Below are positions 35,091-43,572 of a DNA stretch of 64,000 nt, piece after piece. A program made the translations under genes and the position numbers. Source of the DNA: Solirhodobacter olei (lineage in GTDB: Bacteria; Pseudomonadota; Alphaproteobacteria; Rhodobacterales; Rhodobacteraceae); NCBI RefSeq assembly GCF_004010155.1, contig NZ_RRYH01000013.1:124001-188000 (forward strand), in the 5' to 3' direction. Below the pieces are notes generated by a model. The model had not been told where the DNA came from. It was given only the letters and a program-made list of their open reading frames with translations, and searched no databases. Each line of letters begins with the position of its first letter. Positions within the stretch are counted from its first letter, which is position 1.

Positions 35091-37109
35091 ATGACCGTGC
35101 ATCTTGCGCGGCGGGGCAATGTCGCCATCGTCACCATCGACAATCCGCCCGTTAATGCGCTCGGCCATGCAGTGCGGCGCGAGCTGTCCGACACCTTGGC
35201 CCGGATCGAGGCGGATGTCGATGTCGCCGCCGTGGTCCTGATCTGCGCCGGGCGGACCTTTAGCGCGGGGGCCGACGTGCGCGAGTTTGACAAGCCTCCG
35301 GCAGCCCCAGCTCTAGGCGCGGTCCTACGGGCAATCGACCACGCGACGAAGCCCTGGATCGCAGCGATCCAGGGCACAGCCCTCGGCGGCGGATTGGAAT
35401 TGGCGTTGGCCTGCCGGTTTCGCATCGCTTGTCCCAACGCGCGGCTGGGTCTGCCCGAAGTGACGTTGGGGCTGATCCCCGGAGCGGGTGGCACTGTGTT
35501 GTTGCCGCGCCTCATTCCCGCCGACAAGGCACTGGAAATTATCGGGTTTGGCAAACCCGTGAACGCCCGGGAGGCTCAGGCGGTCGGGCTCATAGACGGT
35601 ATTGCCGAAGGTGACCTCCTTGAGGCTGCCATGGATTTCGCATCAGGGATTTTGGTCAATCCCCTACCTCCGCCTGCTATCGCCCGTCAGGTGATACCGG
35701 AATCTGCGCCCGGCGCCTTCGTTGCCGTGGCCACCCGGATTGCCGCGAAGACCCCCGGACAGCACGCCCCTGCCGCTGCCGTGCAGGCACTGCGAGGCAG
35801 CCTGTCGATTCCCCCGATTGAGGCTCTTGCCGCTGAGGCGCAGACCTTCCGCCACCTGAAGCAGAGCGACCAGTCCCGCGCCCTGCGTCACGTCTTCCTT
35901 GCCGAGCGCAACACCACAAGGAGCGTGAGGCTCGACGGGGCGGCGCCGAACGATCTTGCCATGATGGGCGTGATCGGCGGTGGGACGATGGGGGCCGGGA
36001 TTGCTGCAGCCTGCCTTCTTGCAGGGCTGTCTGTGGTCATGATCGAACGCGACACCGCAGCGGCTGCGGCCGGTGCCGCGCGGGTGAGTGAGATCATTGC
36101 TAGTAGCGAGAAACGTGGCCTGATCTCCGCAAAAAAACACGCCCTGATCAAGCGGGCCTTCCTGACCTCGGATGACTATGCCGCCCTCGCAAGGGCCGAT
36201 CTGGTGATTGAGGCCGTTTTCGAGGACATGGGCGTCAAGAAACAGGTCTTCGCCCAACTGGACGCCGTGACACGCCCCGACGCCATCCTTGCCTCAAACA
36301 CCTCCTATCTCGATCTAAATGAAATCGCGGCCTCGACCCGCAATCCGGCGCGGGTCATCGGCCTACATTTCTTTTCTCCCGCGCATGTAATGAGACTGCT
36401 AGAAATTGTCATGCCCGATGCAGCAGCCGACAGAACTCTGGCCAAGGCGCTGTCATTGGCAGAGCGGCTACGAAAGGTCCCGGTGCTGGCCGGGGTCTGC
36501 GACGGGTTCATCGCCAACCGGATCATGTCGGCTTACCGCTGCGAATGCGAATACATGCTGGAGGAGGGCGCTCTACCCTGGCAGGTAGATCGCGCGATGA
36601 CCGCCTTCGGCATGCCGATGGGCATCTTCCAGATGCAGGACTTGGCTGGGCTGGATATTTCTTGGGCCATGCGCAAGCGGCAGGCCGCAACACGAGACCA
36701 GGACGCGCGCTATGTCGAGATCGGGGACAGGCTGTGCGAGGCAGGCAGGCTGGGGCGTAAATCCGGGCGCGGCTACTACTGGTACCCGGACGGGAAGACG
36801 CCGGTGCCCGATCCCGAAGTCGAGGCGCTGATCAAGCAGGAGTCCGAGCGCAAGAGGCTTCGCCGGATCGTGCCGAGCGATGCCGCCATCATGGAACGGA
36901 TCCTTTCCACCATGCAGGCAGAAGGCCACCGGATCCTGCGCGAGGGCATCGCCCGAAACGCTGACGATATCGACGTCGTCATGGTGAATGCCTTCGGCTT
37001 TCCGCGTTGGAGGGGCGGGCCAATGTTCATGGAGACTCGCGTCCGTACAACCGACACAGTGCAACCTGGAACCGACGGGCCGCCCGATCAGGATCAGTGC
37101 AGAACCTGA
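35091..37109 (+). CDS. Bifunctional enoyl-CoA hydratase / 3-hydroxyacyl-CoA dehydrogenase (FadJ-like), C-terminus altered
   Basis: 672 aa. Crotonase domain (about 1-190) with FSAGADVREFD and GTALGGGLELAL, the oxyanion-hole motifs, and LPEVTLGLIPGAGGT with the catalytic Glu. From about 290 a Rossmann 3-hydroxyacyl-CoA dehydrogenase domain begins (GVIGGGTMGAGIA), with HFFSPAHVMRLLEIV and NRIMSAYRCE. The C-terminal helical repeat reaches GFPRWRGGPMF, but then ends in METRVRTTDTVQPGTDGPP..., unlike the normal 45-55 residue ending. It is probably truncated by a 3' rearrangement, though catalytic parts are kept. It carries the two middle steps of the beta-oxidation cycle. Confidence 0.88.
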   Translation: MTVHLARRGNVAIVTIDNPPVNALGHAVRRELSDTLARIEADVDVAAVVLICAGRTFSAGADVREFDKPPAAPALGAVLRAIDHATKPWIAAIQGTALGGGLELALACRFRIACPNARLGLPEVTLGLIPGAGGTVLLPRLIPADKALEIIGFGKPVNAREAQAVGLIDGIAEGDLLEAAMDFASGILVNPLPPPAIARQVIPESAPGAFVAVATRIAAKTPGQHAPAAAVQALRGSLSIPPIEALAAEAQTFRHLKQSDQSRALRHVFLAERNTTRSVRLDGAAPNDLAMMGVIGGGTMGAGIAAACLLAGLSVVMIERDTAAAAAGAARVSEIIASSEKRGLISAKKHALIKRAFLTSDDYAALARADLVIEAVFEDMGVKKQVFAQLDAVTRPDAILASNTSYLDLNEIAASTRNPARVIGLHFFSPAHVMRLLEIVMPDAAADRTLAKALSLAERLRKVPVLAGVCDGFIANRIMSAYRCECEYMLEEGALPWQVDRAMTAFGMPMGIFQMQDLAGLDISWAMRKRQAATRDQDARYVEIGDRLCEAGRLGRKSGRGYYWYPDGKTPVPDPEVEALIKQESERKRLRRIVPSDAAIMERILSTMQAEGHRILREGIARNADDIDVVMVNAFGFPRWRGGPMFMETRVRTTDTVQPGTDGPPDQDQCRT

Positions 37110-37474
37110 TCGTCGTCGCGACACGGCGCCCCGAGATGCGCTTCGTCCAGCCGAGATCGGAGTATTGATAAGGCTGCGTTGTACTCATTCGTGCTTGAGA
37201 ACGGCGCCTTCCTCAGCGCAACCAGTCCTCAAGTCTATCCAGAATTCCGGAAACTCGCCGCGAACGCTTCTTCAATTGGCGCGAAGCAGAATCTTGCGAC
37301 AGTCAAAAAACCCTGCCGCCGCGCAGGATGTGCAGCCTTGAGAGACCAGCATATTCCGGTGATCAGGCGATCGACGCGCAAGGAGAAAGCGAAATTCTGC
37401 GATCCCCAGTAGGAAAGTTCAGTTTGGCCTGGAGATCAGCCCTTCGGTGCCAGGGTCCCTGAGGGGCGTGACCC
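37110..37474. other. 365-base stretch without a recognisable gene
   Basis: Separates the altered 3' end of the FadJ-like gene from the MarR gene. No open frame shows a family. It may contain the lost end of the hydratase/dehydrogenase gene in scrambled form, but I could not identify it in any frame. Confidence 0.35.
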
Positions 37475-37957
37475 TTACTGCAGGTCCTGGATTTCTCTGG
37501 TGACCCGCCGCAATAGGTCGAGAAACAGGTCCTTGTGCTCGCCGACGATGGCGTCGAGCTTACGATCATGCTCCGCAGCGTGAACAAGCAGCCCTGCTAG
37601 GGCATCCTCTCCCGCCGTAGTCAGCCGTAGCGCGTTCCGGCGCCGGTCCTCTTCCGAGGCCTTGCGCGCGACCAGCCCGTGCCGCTGCAACTCCTGGATC
37701 AGGGGGGTGACGCTGGACTTGTCGCGGGCGATGGCGCGGCCGAGCTCCATCTGCGTCAGGCCGGGGTTATGATGGATCACCATCAGTGCGGCGAAGCGGC
37801 CGGGCTTCAGCCCGACAGTCTCCACCCGGCGGGCGAAGGCGCGGAATGCGGCTTCCTGGGCATTGCGCAGGGCGAAGCCGATGTAGTCGGCAAGTGGGCC
37901 GAGGTCGATCTCCTGATCCTCGCGACGTGCATGGTTTTCAGAGTGCGTGTCGGTCAT
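37475..37957 (-). CDS. MarR-family regulator
   Basis: 160 aa. The winged helix spans about residues 50-115: KPGRFAALMVIHHNPGLTQM, ELGRAIARDKSSVTPLIQEL and the wing ASEEDRRRNALRLT. Flanking dimerisation helices are present. It lies downstream of the SDR gene on the same strand (16-base gap), while a perfect 30-bp dyad upstream of the SDR gene faces the ABC operon. It likely represses both directions until an aromatic acid or its CoA ester binds (inference). Confidence 0.94.
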   Translation of the reverse strand: MTDTHSENHARREDQEIDLGPLADYIGFALRNAQEAAFRAFARRVETVGLKPGRFAALMVIHHNPGLTQMELGRAIARDKSSVTPLIQELQRHGLVARKASEEDRRRNALRLTTAGEDALAGLLVHAAEHDRKLDAIVGEHKDLFLDLLRRVTREIQDLQ

Positions 37958-37973
37958 GCTGTATCCGTCAGGT

Positions 37974-38732
37974 TTAGACGCTCATGCCGCCATCGATCAT
38001 GAGCATGGCTCCGGTGGTGAAGCTGCTCTGTTCGGAGGCGAGATAGAGCACGGAGCGGGCGATCTCTTCCGGCCGGGCGTGCCGGTGTAACGGAATCAGT
38101 TCGTCGAAAAAGGCTGTCGCATCACGGCCCAGCTCTTCGCTGAGTCCCTGCTCGACATTGGCCTGAAAACCATTGTCGATCGGTCCCGGGTGGATCGTGT
38201 TCACTCGGATGCCTCGCGGCGCCAGTTCCTTCGCGAGGCATCGCATGAGCCCGACCTGCGCATGCTTGGCGGTGATATAGCCATAGACGCCGGCGTCGCC
38301 GCGCGTCGCTGCGACAGAGGAAGTGATGACGATGCTCCCGCCGGGCTGCATGTGGGGCGAGGCGTGCTTGCAGGCGAGATAGGCTCCCCGCACATGCACG
38401 GCCCAGACTGAGTCGAAATCATCGTCGCTGTAGCTCGCAATCGGAGCGACCGAGCCGAAGTTTCCGGCATTGCTGAACAGGACGTCGATCCGCCCGAACT
38501 TGGCCATCGCCGCTGCAACATACGCCCTGGTCTGCGCCGCGTCGGACACGTCGGCGACGTGAGTCATCACCCCATCCCCAAGCTCTCGGGCGGCTGCCTC
38601 CAGCGCTTCCTGAGCGCGGTCGACCAGCAGCACCCGTGCGCCTTCCTCCAGGAACAGTCGGGCCGTCACCGCTCCGAGGCTGCCGGCGCCGCCGGTGATG
38701 ATGCAGACTCTGCCGTTCAGTGATCCAGCCAT
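37974..38732 (-). CDS. Short-chain dehydrogenase/reductase (SDR)
   Basis: 252 aa from the ATG preceded by GGGGGGAAG. Classical SDR motifs: TGGAGSLG (NAD-binding, about residues 14-21), NAG at about 90, the Ser of ITSSVAATRG, and the YGYITAK catalytic Tyr-Lys pair. The Asp in VLLVDRA after beta-2 favours NAD over NADP. As the gene divergent from a Liv importer, ThDP decarboxylase and aldehyde dehydrogenase operon, it may oxidise a 2-hydroxy acid to the 2-oxo acid substrate (inference). Confidence 0.93.
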   Translation of the reverse strand: MAGSLNGRVCIITGGAGSLGAVTARLFLEEGARVLLVDRAQEALEAAARELGDGVMTHVADVSDAAQTRAYVAAAMAKFGRIDVLFSNAGNFGSVAPIASYSDDDFDSVWAVHVRGAYLACKHASPHMQPGGSIVITSSVAATRGDAGVYGYITAKHAQVGLMRCLAKELAPRGIRVNTIHPGPIDNGFQANVEQGLSEELGRDATAFFDELIPLHRHARPEEIARSVLYLASEQSSFTTGAMLMIDGGMSV

Positions 38733-38834
38733 CTTCCCCCCATCCCATTGCAATCGCTCGAATACCACAGCTGACCGCAACGGCATCTGAATACCAATGC
38801 CGAAAGCCTACCGCTCTGCCACGGCGCATTCCAG

Positions 38835-38864
38835 CAAAATTAGTTTGACGCAAAACTAATTTTG
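38835..38864. promoter_or_regulatory. Perfect 12-bp-arm inverted repeat, candidate MarR operator
   Basis: CAAAATTAGTTT, a 6-base spacer (38847-38852), then AAACTAATTTTG: 30 bp in total, between the divergent SDR-MarR and Liv/ThDP/ALDH operons. It is the most symmetric long dyad in the window and lies in the only A+T-rich part of the intergenic space, which is typical for MarR operators overlapping promoters. Confidence 0.75.
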
Positions 38865-38939
38865 TCGCAGCCTCCTATCATGGCCCGCGACAAGACGGGC
38901 GGGTGGATCCGGCCAATGAGCCGGGGTGTGGAGGAGAAG

Positions 38940-40214
38940 ATGGTAGATACTTCCGGAATTCAGCGCCGCGGCGTTCTCAAAGGCATGGCCGCCGTCGGCG
39001 CGGCCAGCCTGACCGGCATCGGCCCGGCCGTCGCGGCCACGCCGACCATCAAGATCGGTCTGGTGATGCCGAAGACCGGCCCGCTCGCATTCTTCACCGA
39101 GCACATCCCCTTTGTGCTCGACCAGGTGAAGGCCACCTACGGCGGCAAGATCACGTCGGGCGGCAAGACCTACTCTTACGAGATCGTCGTCCGCGACAGC
39201 CAGTCGAACCCGAACCGCGCAGCAGAGGTGACGCAGGACCTGATCCTGAACGAAGGTGTGAACCTGGTCGCCACCTTCGCCACGCCCGAGACGGTGAACC
39301 CGGTCGCCGACCAGTGCGAGCTGAACGGAGTACCCTGCATCTCCAACGACGCGCCGCTCGAGCCCTATTTCTTCGGCCGCCACGGCGATCCGAAGAAGGG
39401 CTTCGAATGGACCTACCATTTCTTCTTCTCCGGCGAGGAACTGGTGAAGGCGCTACTTCCCTATTGGAAGAAGCTCGGCACAAACGGCACGGTGGGCGGG
39501 CTCTGGCCCAACGACGGCGACGGCATCGCCCAGTCCAAGGGCTTCCCGCCGGCGATAGAAGGTGCGGGCTTCAAGGTGGTCGATCCCGGCCGCTTCGATA
39601 TGCCGGCCTCGAACTACAACAGCCAGATCGGTGCCTTCAAAGCGGCGGACTGCGAGATCATCTCCGGCGTACTACCGCCACCGGAGTTCACCACCTTCTG
39701 GAACGGCTGCGCCCAGCAGGGCTATCAGCCCAAATCTGTCTATGTAGGCAAGGCGCTGGAGTTTCCGGCGACGATCACACCCTTCGGCGACCGCGCCAAC
39801 GGGCTGACAACCGAGGTCTGGTGGTCGCCCACCTCGCCCTTCTCCTCCTCCATGACCGGGCAGACCTCGATGCAGCTGGCCGAGGCCTACGAGAAGGCCA
39901 GCGGACGGCAATGGTCGCAGCCCCTAGGCTTCCGGCATTCGCTGTTCGAGGTGGTCTTCGACGTCCTGAAGCGCGCCAAGAACGTGACCGATCCGGCCTC
40001 CGTTCGCGAAGCGCTGAAGACAACCAACCTCAAGACAATCGTCGGAACGGTGGATTTCGCCACGGGGCCGCTGCCCAATTGCAGCCTGACGCCCCTGGTG
40101 ATCGGGCAGTGGTCGAAGGGGAAGAAATATCCTTATGACATCGTCGTCGTGGACAACACGAACTTCCCTTCGATCCCGGTTGGGGGTGAGCCATTTGTGA
40201 TCCCCTATAGCTGA
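38940..40214 (+). CDS. Branched-chain amino acid-type (HAAT) ABC solute-binding protein with Tat-like signal
   Basis: 424 aa from the ATG after GGAGGAGAAG. N-terminal QRRGVLKGMAAVGAASL is a twin-arginine-like signal with cleavage near AVAA-TP. The mature part is a type 1 periplasmic-binding fold of the Leu/Ile/Val group: TIKIGLVMPKTGPLAFFTEH, SNPNRAAEVTQDLI, GVPCISNDAPLEPYF and NCSLTPLVIGQW. A Tat signal suggests cofactor- or folding-dependent export and is less common in LivK-like proteins. It binds the substrate of the catabolic operon; an aromatic or branched acid is likely. An intrinsic terminator follows the gene. Confidence 0.92.
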   Translation: MVDTSGIQRRGVLKGMAAVGAASLTGIGPAVAATPTIKIGLVMPKTGPLAFFTEHIPFVLDQVKATYGGKITSGGKTYSYEIVVRDSQSNPNRAAEVTQDLILNEGVNLVATFATPETVNPVADQCELNGVPCISNDAPLEPYFFGRHGDPKKGFEWTYHFFFSGEELVKALLPYWKKLGTNGTVGGLWPNDGDGIAQSKGFPPAIEGAGFKVVDPGRFDMPASNYNSQIGAFKAADCEIISGVLPPPEFTTFWNGCAQQGYQPKSVYVGKALEFPATITPFGDRANGLTTEVWWSPTSPFSSSMTGQTSMQLAEAYEKASGRQWSQPLGFRHSLFEVVFDVLKRAKNVTDPASVREALKTTNLKTIVGTVDFATGPLPNCSLTPLVIGQWSKGKKYPYDIVVVDNTNFPSIPVGGEPFVIPYS

Positions 40215-40227
40215 GCCACCACTCCTG

Positions 40228-40262
40228 CCCGTCCGCGACCCCAGAATCGTGGGCGGGTTTTT
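40228..40262 (+). terminator. Intrinsic terminator/attenuator between binding-protein and ATPase genes
   Basis: CCCGTCC (40228-40234) pairs with GGGCGGG (40251-40257), one G-U pair, followed by TTTTT. It lies 13 bases after the binding-protein stop. Partial read-through would give high binding-protein and low membrane-component expression, the usual ratio. Confidence 0.7.
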
Positions 40263-40291
40263 CCGTCCAAGCGGACAGACTGCCTCCTGAA

Positions 40292-41005
40292 ATGCTTGAT
40301 CTCACCGGACTGTCGCTCCATTTTGGCGCCCTGCGCGTACTCGACGGGCTTGACCTCAAGGTCGAGCGCGGCGAGGTACTGGGCGTTCTAGGTCCCAACG
40401 GCGCGGGCAAGACCACGCTCTTCAATGTCATCACCGGCGTCCACCGCCCCACTGCGGGCGAGATCCGGTTCGAGGGGCGCGTGATCGGCCGCCAGAGATC
40501 CTGGACCCGCTGCCGTGCCGGGATCGGCCGCACCTTCCAGGTGCCGAAGCCCTTCACCGGCATGACCGTCTTCGACAACGTACTGACCGCCGCTGTCCAT
40601 GGTGCGGGCCTGTCCTTCCGCACCGCCGCCCGCCGCGCCGGAGAAACGCTGGAGCTGACCGGCCTCGCTTCCCGCTCCGAGCTGGAGGCGGGCGCGCTCT
40701 CGCTTCTCGATCTCAAGCGGCTGGAGCTTGCCAAAGCCGTCGCGTGCGGCCCGCGGCTGTTGCTCCTCGATGAGATTGCAGGCGGGCTGACCGACCGCGA
40801 ATGTGGCACGCTCCTCTCGATCCTCACCACGTTGCGCGAGCGCGAGATTACCATCGTCTGGATCGAGCACGTTCTTCATGCGCTCAAGAGCGCCGCGACC
40901 CGCCTCGCCGTGCTCCACGGCGGCCGCTTCATAGCCGACGGCGCACCCGAGACGGTACTCGCGGATCCGACTGTGCAGGACGTCTACCTCGGGGCGGTCG
41001 ACTGA
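40292..41005 (+). CDS. livG: Branched-chain-type ABC transporter ATPase LivG
   Basis: 237 aa. Walker A GPNGAGKTT is at about residues 35-43. After the Q-loop come RTFQVPKPFTGMTVFDNVLT and a C-loop reading LSLLDLKRLELAKAVA (LSLLD instead of LSGGQ; LivG proteins often vary here), then Walker B LLLLDEIAGGLT. The C-terminal tail VQDVYLG is typical for LivG. It energises the LivH/LivM permease pair. It overlaps livF by 1 base (TGATG). Confidence 0.93.
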   Translation: MLDLTGLSLHFGALRVLDGLDLKVERGEVLGVLGPNGAGKTTLFNVITGVHRPTAGEIRFEGRVIGRQRSWTRCRAGIGRTFQVPKPFTGMTVFDNVLTAAVHGAGLSFRTAARRAGETLELTGLASRSELEAGALSLLDLKRLELAKAVACGPRLLLLDEIAGGLTDRECGTLLSILTTLREREITIVWIEHVLHALKSAATRLAVLHGGRFIADGAPETVLADPTVQDVYLGAVD

Positions 41006-41706
41006 TGGACGCCCTTCTCGACATAACAGACCTCTCGGTGTCTTACGGCCCGTTCCACGCCCTCGGCCCGGTTTCCCTAACCGTCGGCGCGGGAGAGATC
41101 GTCTCCATCATTGGCGCGAATGGCGCGGGGAAATCCTCGCTGATGAAGGCCATCGTCGGTCAGGCCGGCCGAAGCGAAGGCAAGATCGTCTTCGAGGGAG
41201 AGGACATCACCGCGCGCACCACGGCCCAGATCGCGCGTGCCGGCATCGCGTTAGTTCCCGAGGGCCGCCGGCTCTTCCCGTCGCTGACGGTGGAGGAAAA
41301 CCTAAGGATCGGCTGGGAGGTCGGCCGCCAGGGCGCCTTCGGCTTTGACGAGATCTACGCACTCTTCCCCGCGCTTGCTGAGCGCCGGACGCTTCACGTC
41401 CGCCACCTCTCGGGCGGGCAGCAACAGATGGTGGCACTCGGCCGCGGCCTCCTAGCCAACCCGAAGCTCTTGCTCTGTGACGAGATCAGCCTTGGCCTTG
41501 CCCCGGTGGTGATTGCCGATCTCTACCGCATAATCCCCGAGATCCGCGACCGCGGCATTGGGATCGTCATCGTCGAGCAGGACATCACCCGCTCGCTTGC
41601 TGTCGCCGACCGGTTCTACTGCCTGCTCGAAGGCCGGGTGAACCTCTCCGGCCGGCCCACCAACACCAACCGCGACGAGGTCGCGCGCCACTATTTCGGG
41701 ATGTGA
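41005..41706 (+). CDS. livF: Branched-chain-type ABC transporter ATPase LivF
   Basis: 233 aa. Walker A GANGAGKSS (about residues 34-42), GRRLFPSLTVEENLRIGW, the signature LSGGQQQMVALGRGL, and Walker B LLLCDEISLGLAP. The ending ARHYFGM is the LivF-type C-terminus. Second ATPase of the importer, with a canonical signature that complements the degenerate one in LivG. Followed 1 base later by the permease gene. Confidence 0.94.
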   Translation: MDALLDITDLSVSYGPFHALGPVSLTVGAGEIVSIIGANGAGKSSLMKAIVGQAGRSEGKIVFEGEDITARTTAQIARAGIALVPEGRRLFPSLTVEENLRIGWEVGRQGAFGFDEIYALFPALAERRTLHVRHLSGGQQQMVALGRGLLANPKLLLCDEISLGLAPVVIADLYRIIPEIRDRGIGIVIVEQDITRSLAVADRFYCLLEGRVNLSGRPTNTNRDEVARHYFGM

Positions 41707-41707
41707 G

Positions 41708-42571
41708 ATGGGAGAGTTGGCCAACCAGATCGTCCAGGGCGTGCTCGTCGGCGGGCTCTACGCGATGTATGCCATGGGCCTTTCGCTCTCGGTCGGGGTA
41801 ATGCGCTTCGTCAACATCGCGCATGGCGACCTGATCGTCCTGTTCTCCTTCCTGATCCTTGCGCTGATCCACGCGACTGGCATCGGTGCGCTGCCGGCCA
41901 CGCTGATGACCCTGCCGATCGCCTTTGTCGGCGGCTATTTCCTGCAAAGGTTCCTGCTGCAGCGCGTCCTAGGCCAGGGCGTGCTGCCGATCATCCTCGT
42001 CACCTTCGGGCTGTCGATCATCATCCAGAATGGCCTCCTCGGCACGTTCGGGGCAGACACCCGCCGCGTTTCAGGCGGTGGGTTCGAGACGGCGACGCTC
42101 CGCATCGGTGGCGGCATCAACATCGGTGTGCTGCCGCTGACAATCTTCATCGTTGCCATCCTGATGGTACTGGCTCTCGACTGGCTCCTCTACCGAACCC
42201 GCCTCGGCGCCCGCATTCGCGCCGTCTCCGATGACCCAGCAACGGCGAACCTCGTGGGCCTGCCTTCGGCACGAGTCTACGCCACCGCGATGGGGATCGT
42301 CGGCGTCACCATCGCGATCTCTGCCGGCTTCATGTCGATCTGGACCAACTTCGACCCGACCGCCGGGCCGAGCCGCCTTCTGATCGCCTTCGAGGCGGTG
42401 GTGCTCGGCGGGCTCGGTAGCCTCTGGGGCACGCTCGTCGGCGGCATCATCCTCGGCGTCGCCCAGGCGCTCGGCGCGCAGATCGACGTGAGTTGGCAGC
42501 TCCTGGCCGGCCATATCGTCTTCCTTGTCATCTTCCTCGCTCGGCCCGAAGGCCTGTTTCCAAAATACTGA
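41708..42571 (+). CDS. livH: Branched-chain-type ABC permease LivH
   Basis: 287 aa, eight hydrophobic segments. Typical LivH start QIVQGVLVGGLYAMYAMGLS, then NIAHGDLIVL in the first cytoplasmic loop and the coupling helix region DPATANLVGLP (about 179-189). The C-terminal FLARPEGLFP is also usual. Forms a heterodimer with LivM. The livM start follows 3 bases after its stop. Confidence 0.94.
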   Translation: MGELANQIVQGVLVGGLYAMYAMGLSLSVGVMRFVNIAHGDLIVLFSFLILALIHATGIGALPATLMTLPIAFVGGYFLQRFLLQRVLGQGVLPIILVTFGLSIIIQNGLLGTFGADTRRVSGGGFETATLRIGGGINIGVLPLTIFIVAILMVLALDWLLYRTRLGARIRAVSDDPATANLVGLPSARVYATAMGIVGVTIAISAGFMSIWTNFDPTAGPSRLLIAFEAVVLGGLGSLWGTLVGGIILGVAQALGAQIDVSWQLLAGHIVFLVIFLARPEGLFPKY

Positions 42572-42573
42572 GC

Positions 42574-43572
42574 ATGCAGCACCCGAACCGACTCTGGATC
42601 GTCTACCTCGCCCGCGCGGCGCTTTTCGCCGCCGCCGTGGTGATGGCCGTCGCGCCGATGCTCCTGGCCACCCGCGACATCGCCATACTGACGGAATTCC
42701 TGTCGCTCCTGACCATCGCGATCATGTGGAACCTGCTCGCGGGCTATGCCGATATCGTCTCCGTCGGCCAGCACGCCTTCGTCGGCGTCGGCGCCTACGC
42801 GCTTTTCGGCTTCGCCGCCATCGCCCATGTCGATCCCTATCTGGCCATCCCGCTTTCCGCCCTCGTCGCCCTCGTCGTGGCGCTGCCAGTCATGGTCATC
42901 ATTTTCCGCCTTCGCACGGCCTATCTGGCCGTCGGAAGCTGGGTCGTGGCCGAGACGATCATGCTCGCCGCCGGCAAGCTTTCGGCGTTCGGTGGCGGCT
43001 CCGGCATCAGCCTCCCGGTCTCTGTCGTCCGCGGCTTTGGCAGCCGCGTGACCGAGCGTTACGCCACGATCTACTGGATCGCCTTTGCTGTCGCCGCACT
43101 GGCGCTCGTCGCTACCTGGCTTCTCATGCGCTCCCGCATCGGGCTCGGCCTCACCGCCATGCGCGACAACGAGGAGGGCGCGGGCGTCGTCGGCGTCAAT
43201 CTGATCGGCCTACGCGTCCTTTGCTTCCTGTGGACGGCGCCGTTCCTCGGCCTGGCGGGGGCGGTGATCACGCTGCAGAAGCTTCGCGTCTCACCGCCCG
43301 CCTCCTTCTCGATCATCGACTGGACGGTCTATGTGATCTTCATCGTCGTCATCGGCGGCATCGGCAGCTTCGAGGGGCCGATCATAGGCACCGTGGTCTT
43401 CTTCCTGATCCGCGAATACCTGTCCGAGATCGGCGTCTGGCACTTCATCATCCTCGGTGTGCTCTCAATCGCCGTCGTGCTGATCGAGCCACGCGGCCTC
43501 TGGGGACTCGTCCGCCGCCTGCTGCCCGCCGATGTGATCCCGATCTCCCGCCGTCGGAGGGTAAGAAGATGA
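42574..43572 (+). CDS. livM: Branched-chain-type ABC permease LivM
   Basis: 332 aa from the ATG giving MQHPNRLW; the frame is open upstream but runs through livH. Ten or so hydrophobic segments with LivM motifs: WNLLAGYADIVSVGQHAFVG and RDNEEGAGVVGVNL in the coupling loop, then GGIGSFEGPIIG. The final 15 residues (PADVIPISRRRRVRR) are strongly basic. Its stop overlaps the next gene's ATG by 4 bases, coupling transport to catabolism. Confidence 0.93.
   Translation: MQHPNRLWIVYLARAALFAAAVVMAVAPMLLATRDIAILTEFLSLLTIAIMWNLLAGYADIVSVGQHAFVGVGAYALFGFAAIAHVDPYLAIPLSALVALVVALPVMVIIFRLRTAYLAVGSWVVAETIMLAAGKLSAFGGGSGISLPVSVVRGFGSRVTERYATIYWIAFAVAALALVATWLLMRSRIGLGLTAMRDNEEGAGVVGVNLIGLRVLCFLWTAPFLGLAGAVITLQKLRVSPPASFSIIDWTVYVIFIVVIGGIGSFEGPIIGTVVFFLIREYLSEIGVWHFIILGVLSIAVVLIEPRGLWGLVRRLLPADVIPISRRRRVRR

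Noticed and set aside
40292-41005. LivG signature LSLLD instead of LSGGQ, considered as a broken ATPase
   Set aside because: LivG-type subunits often diverge here and the partner LivF has a canonical signature; all other motifs are intact.
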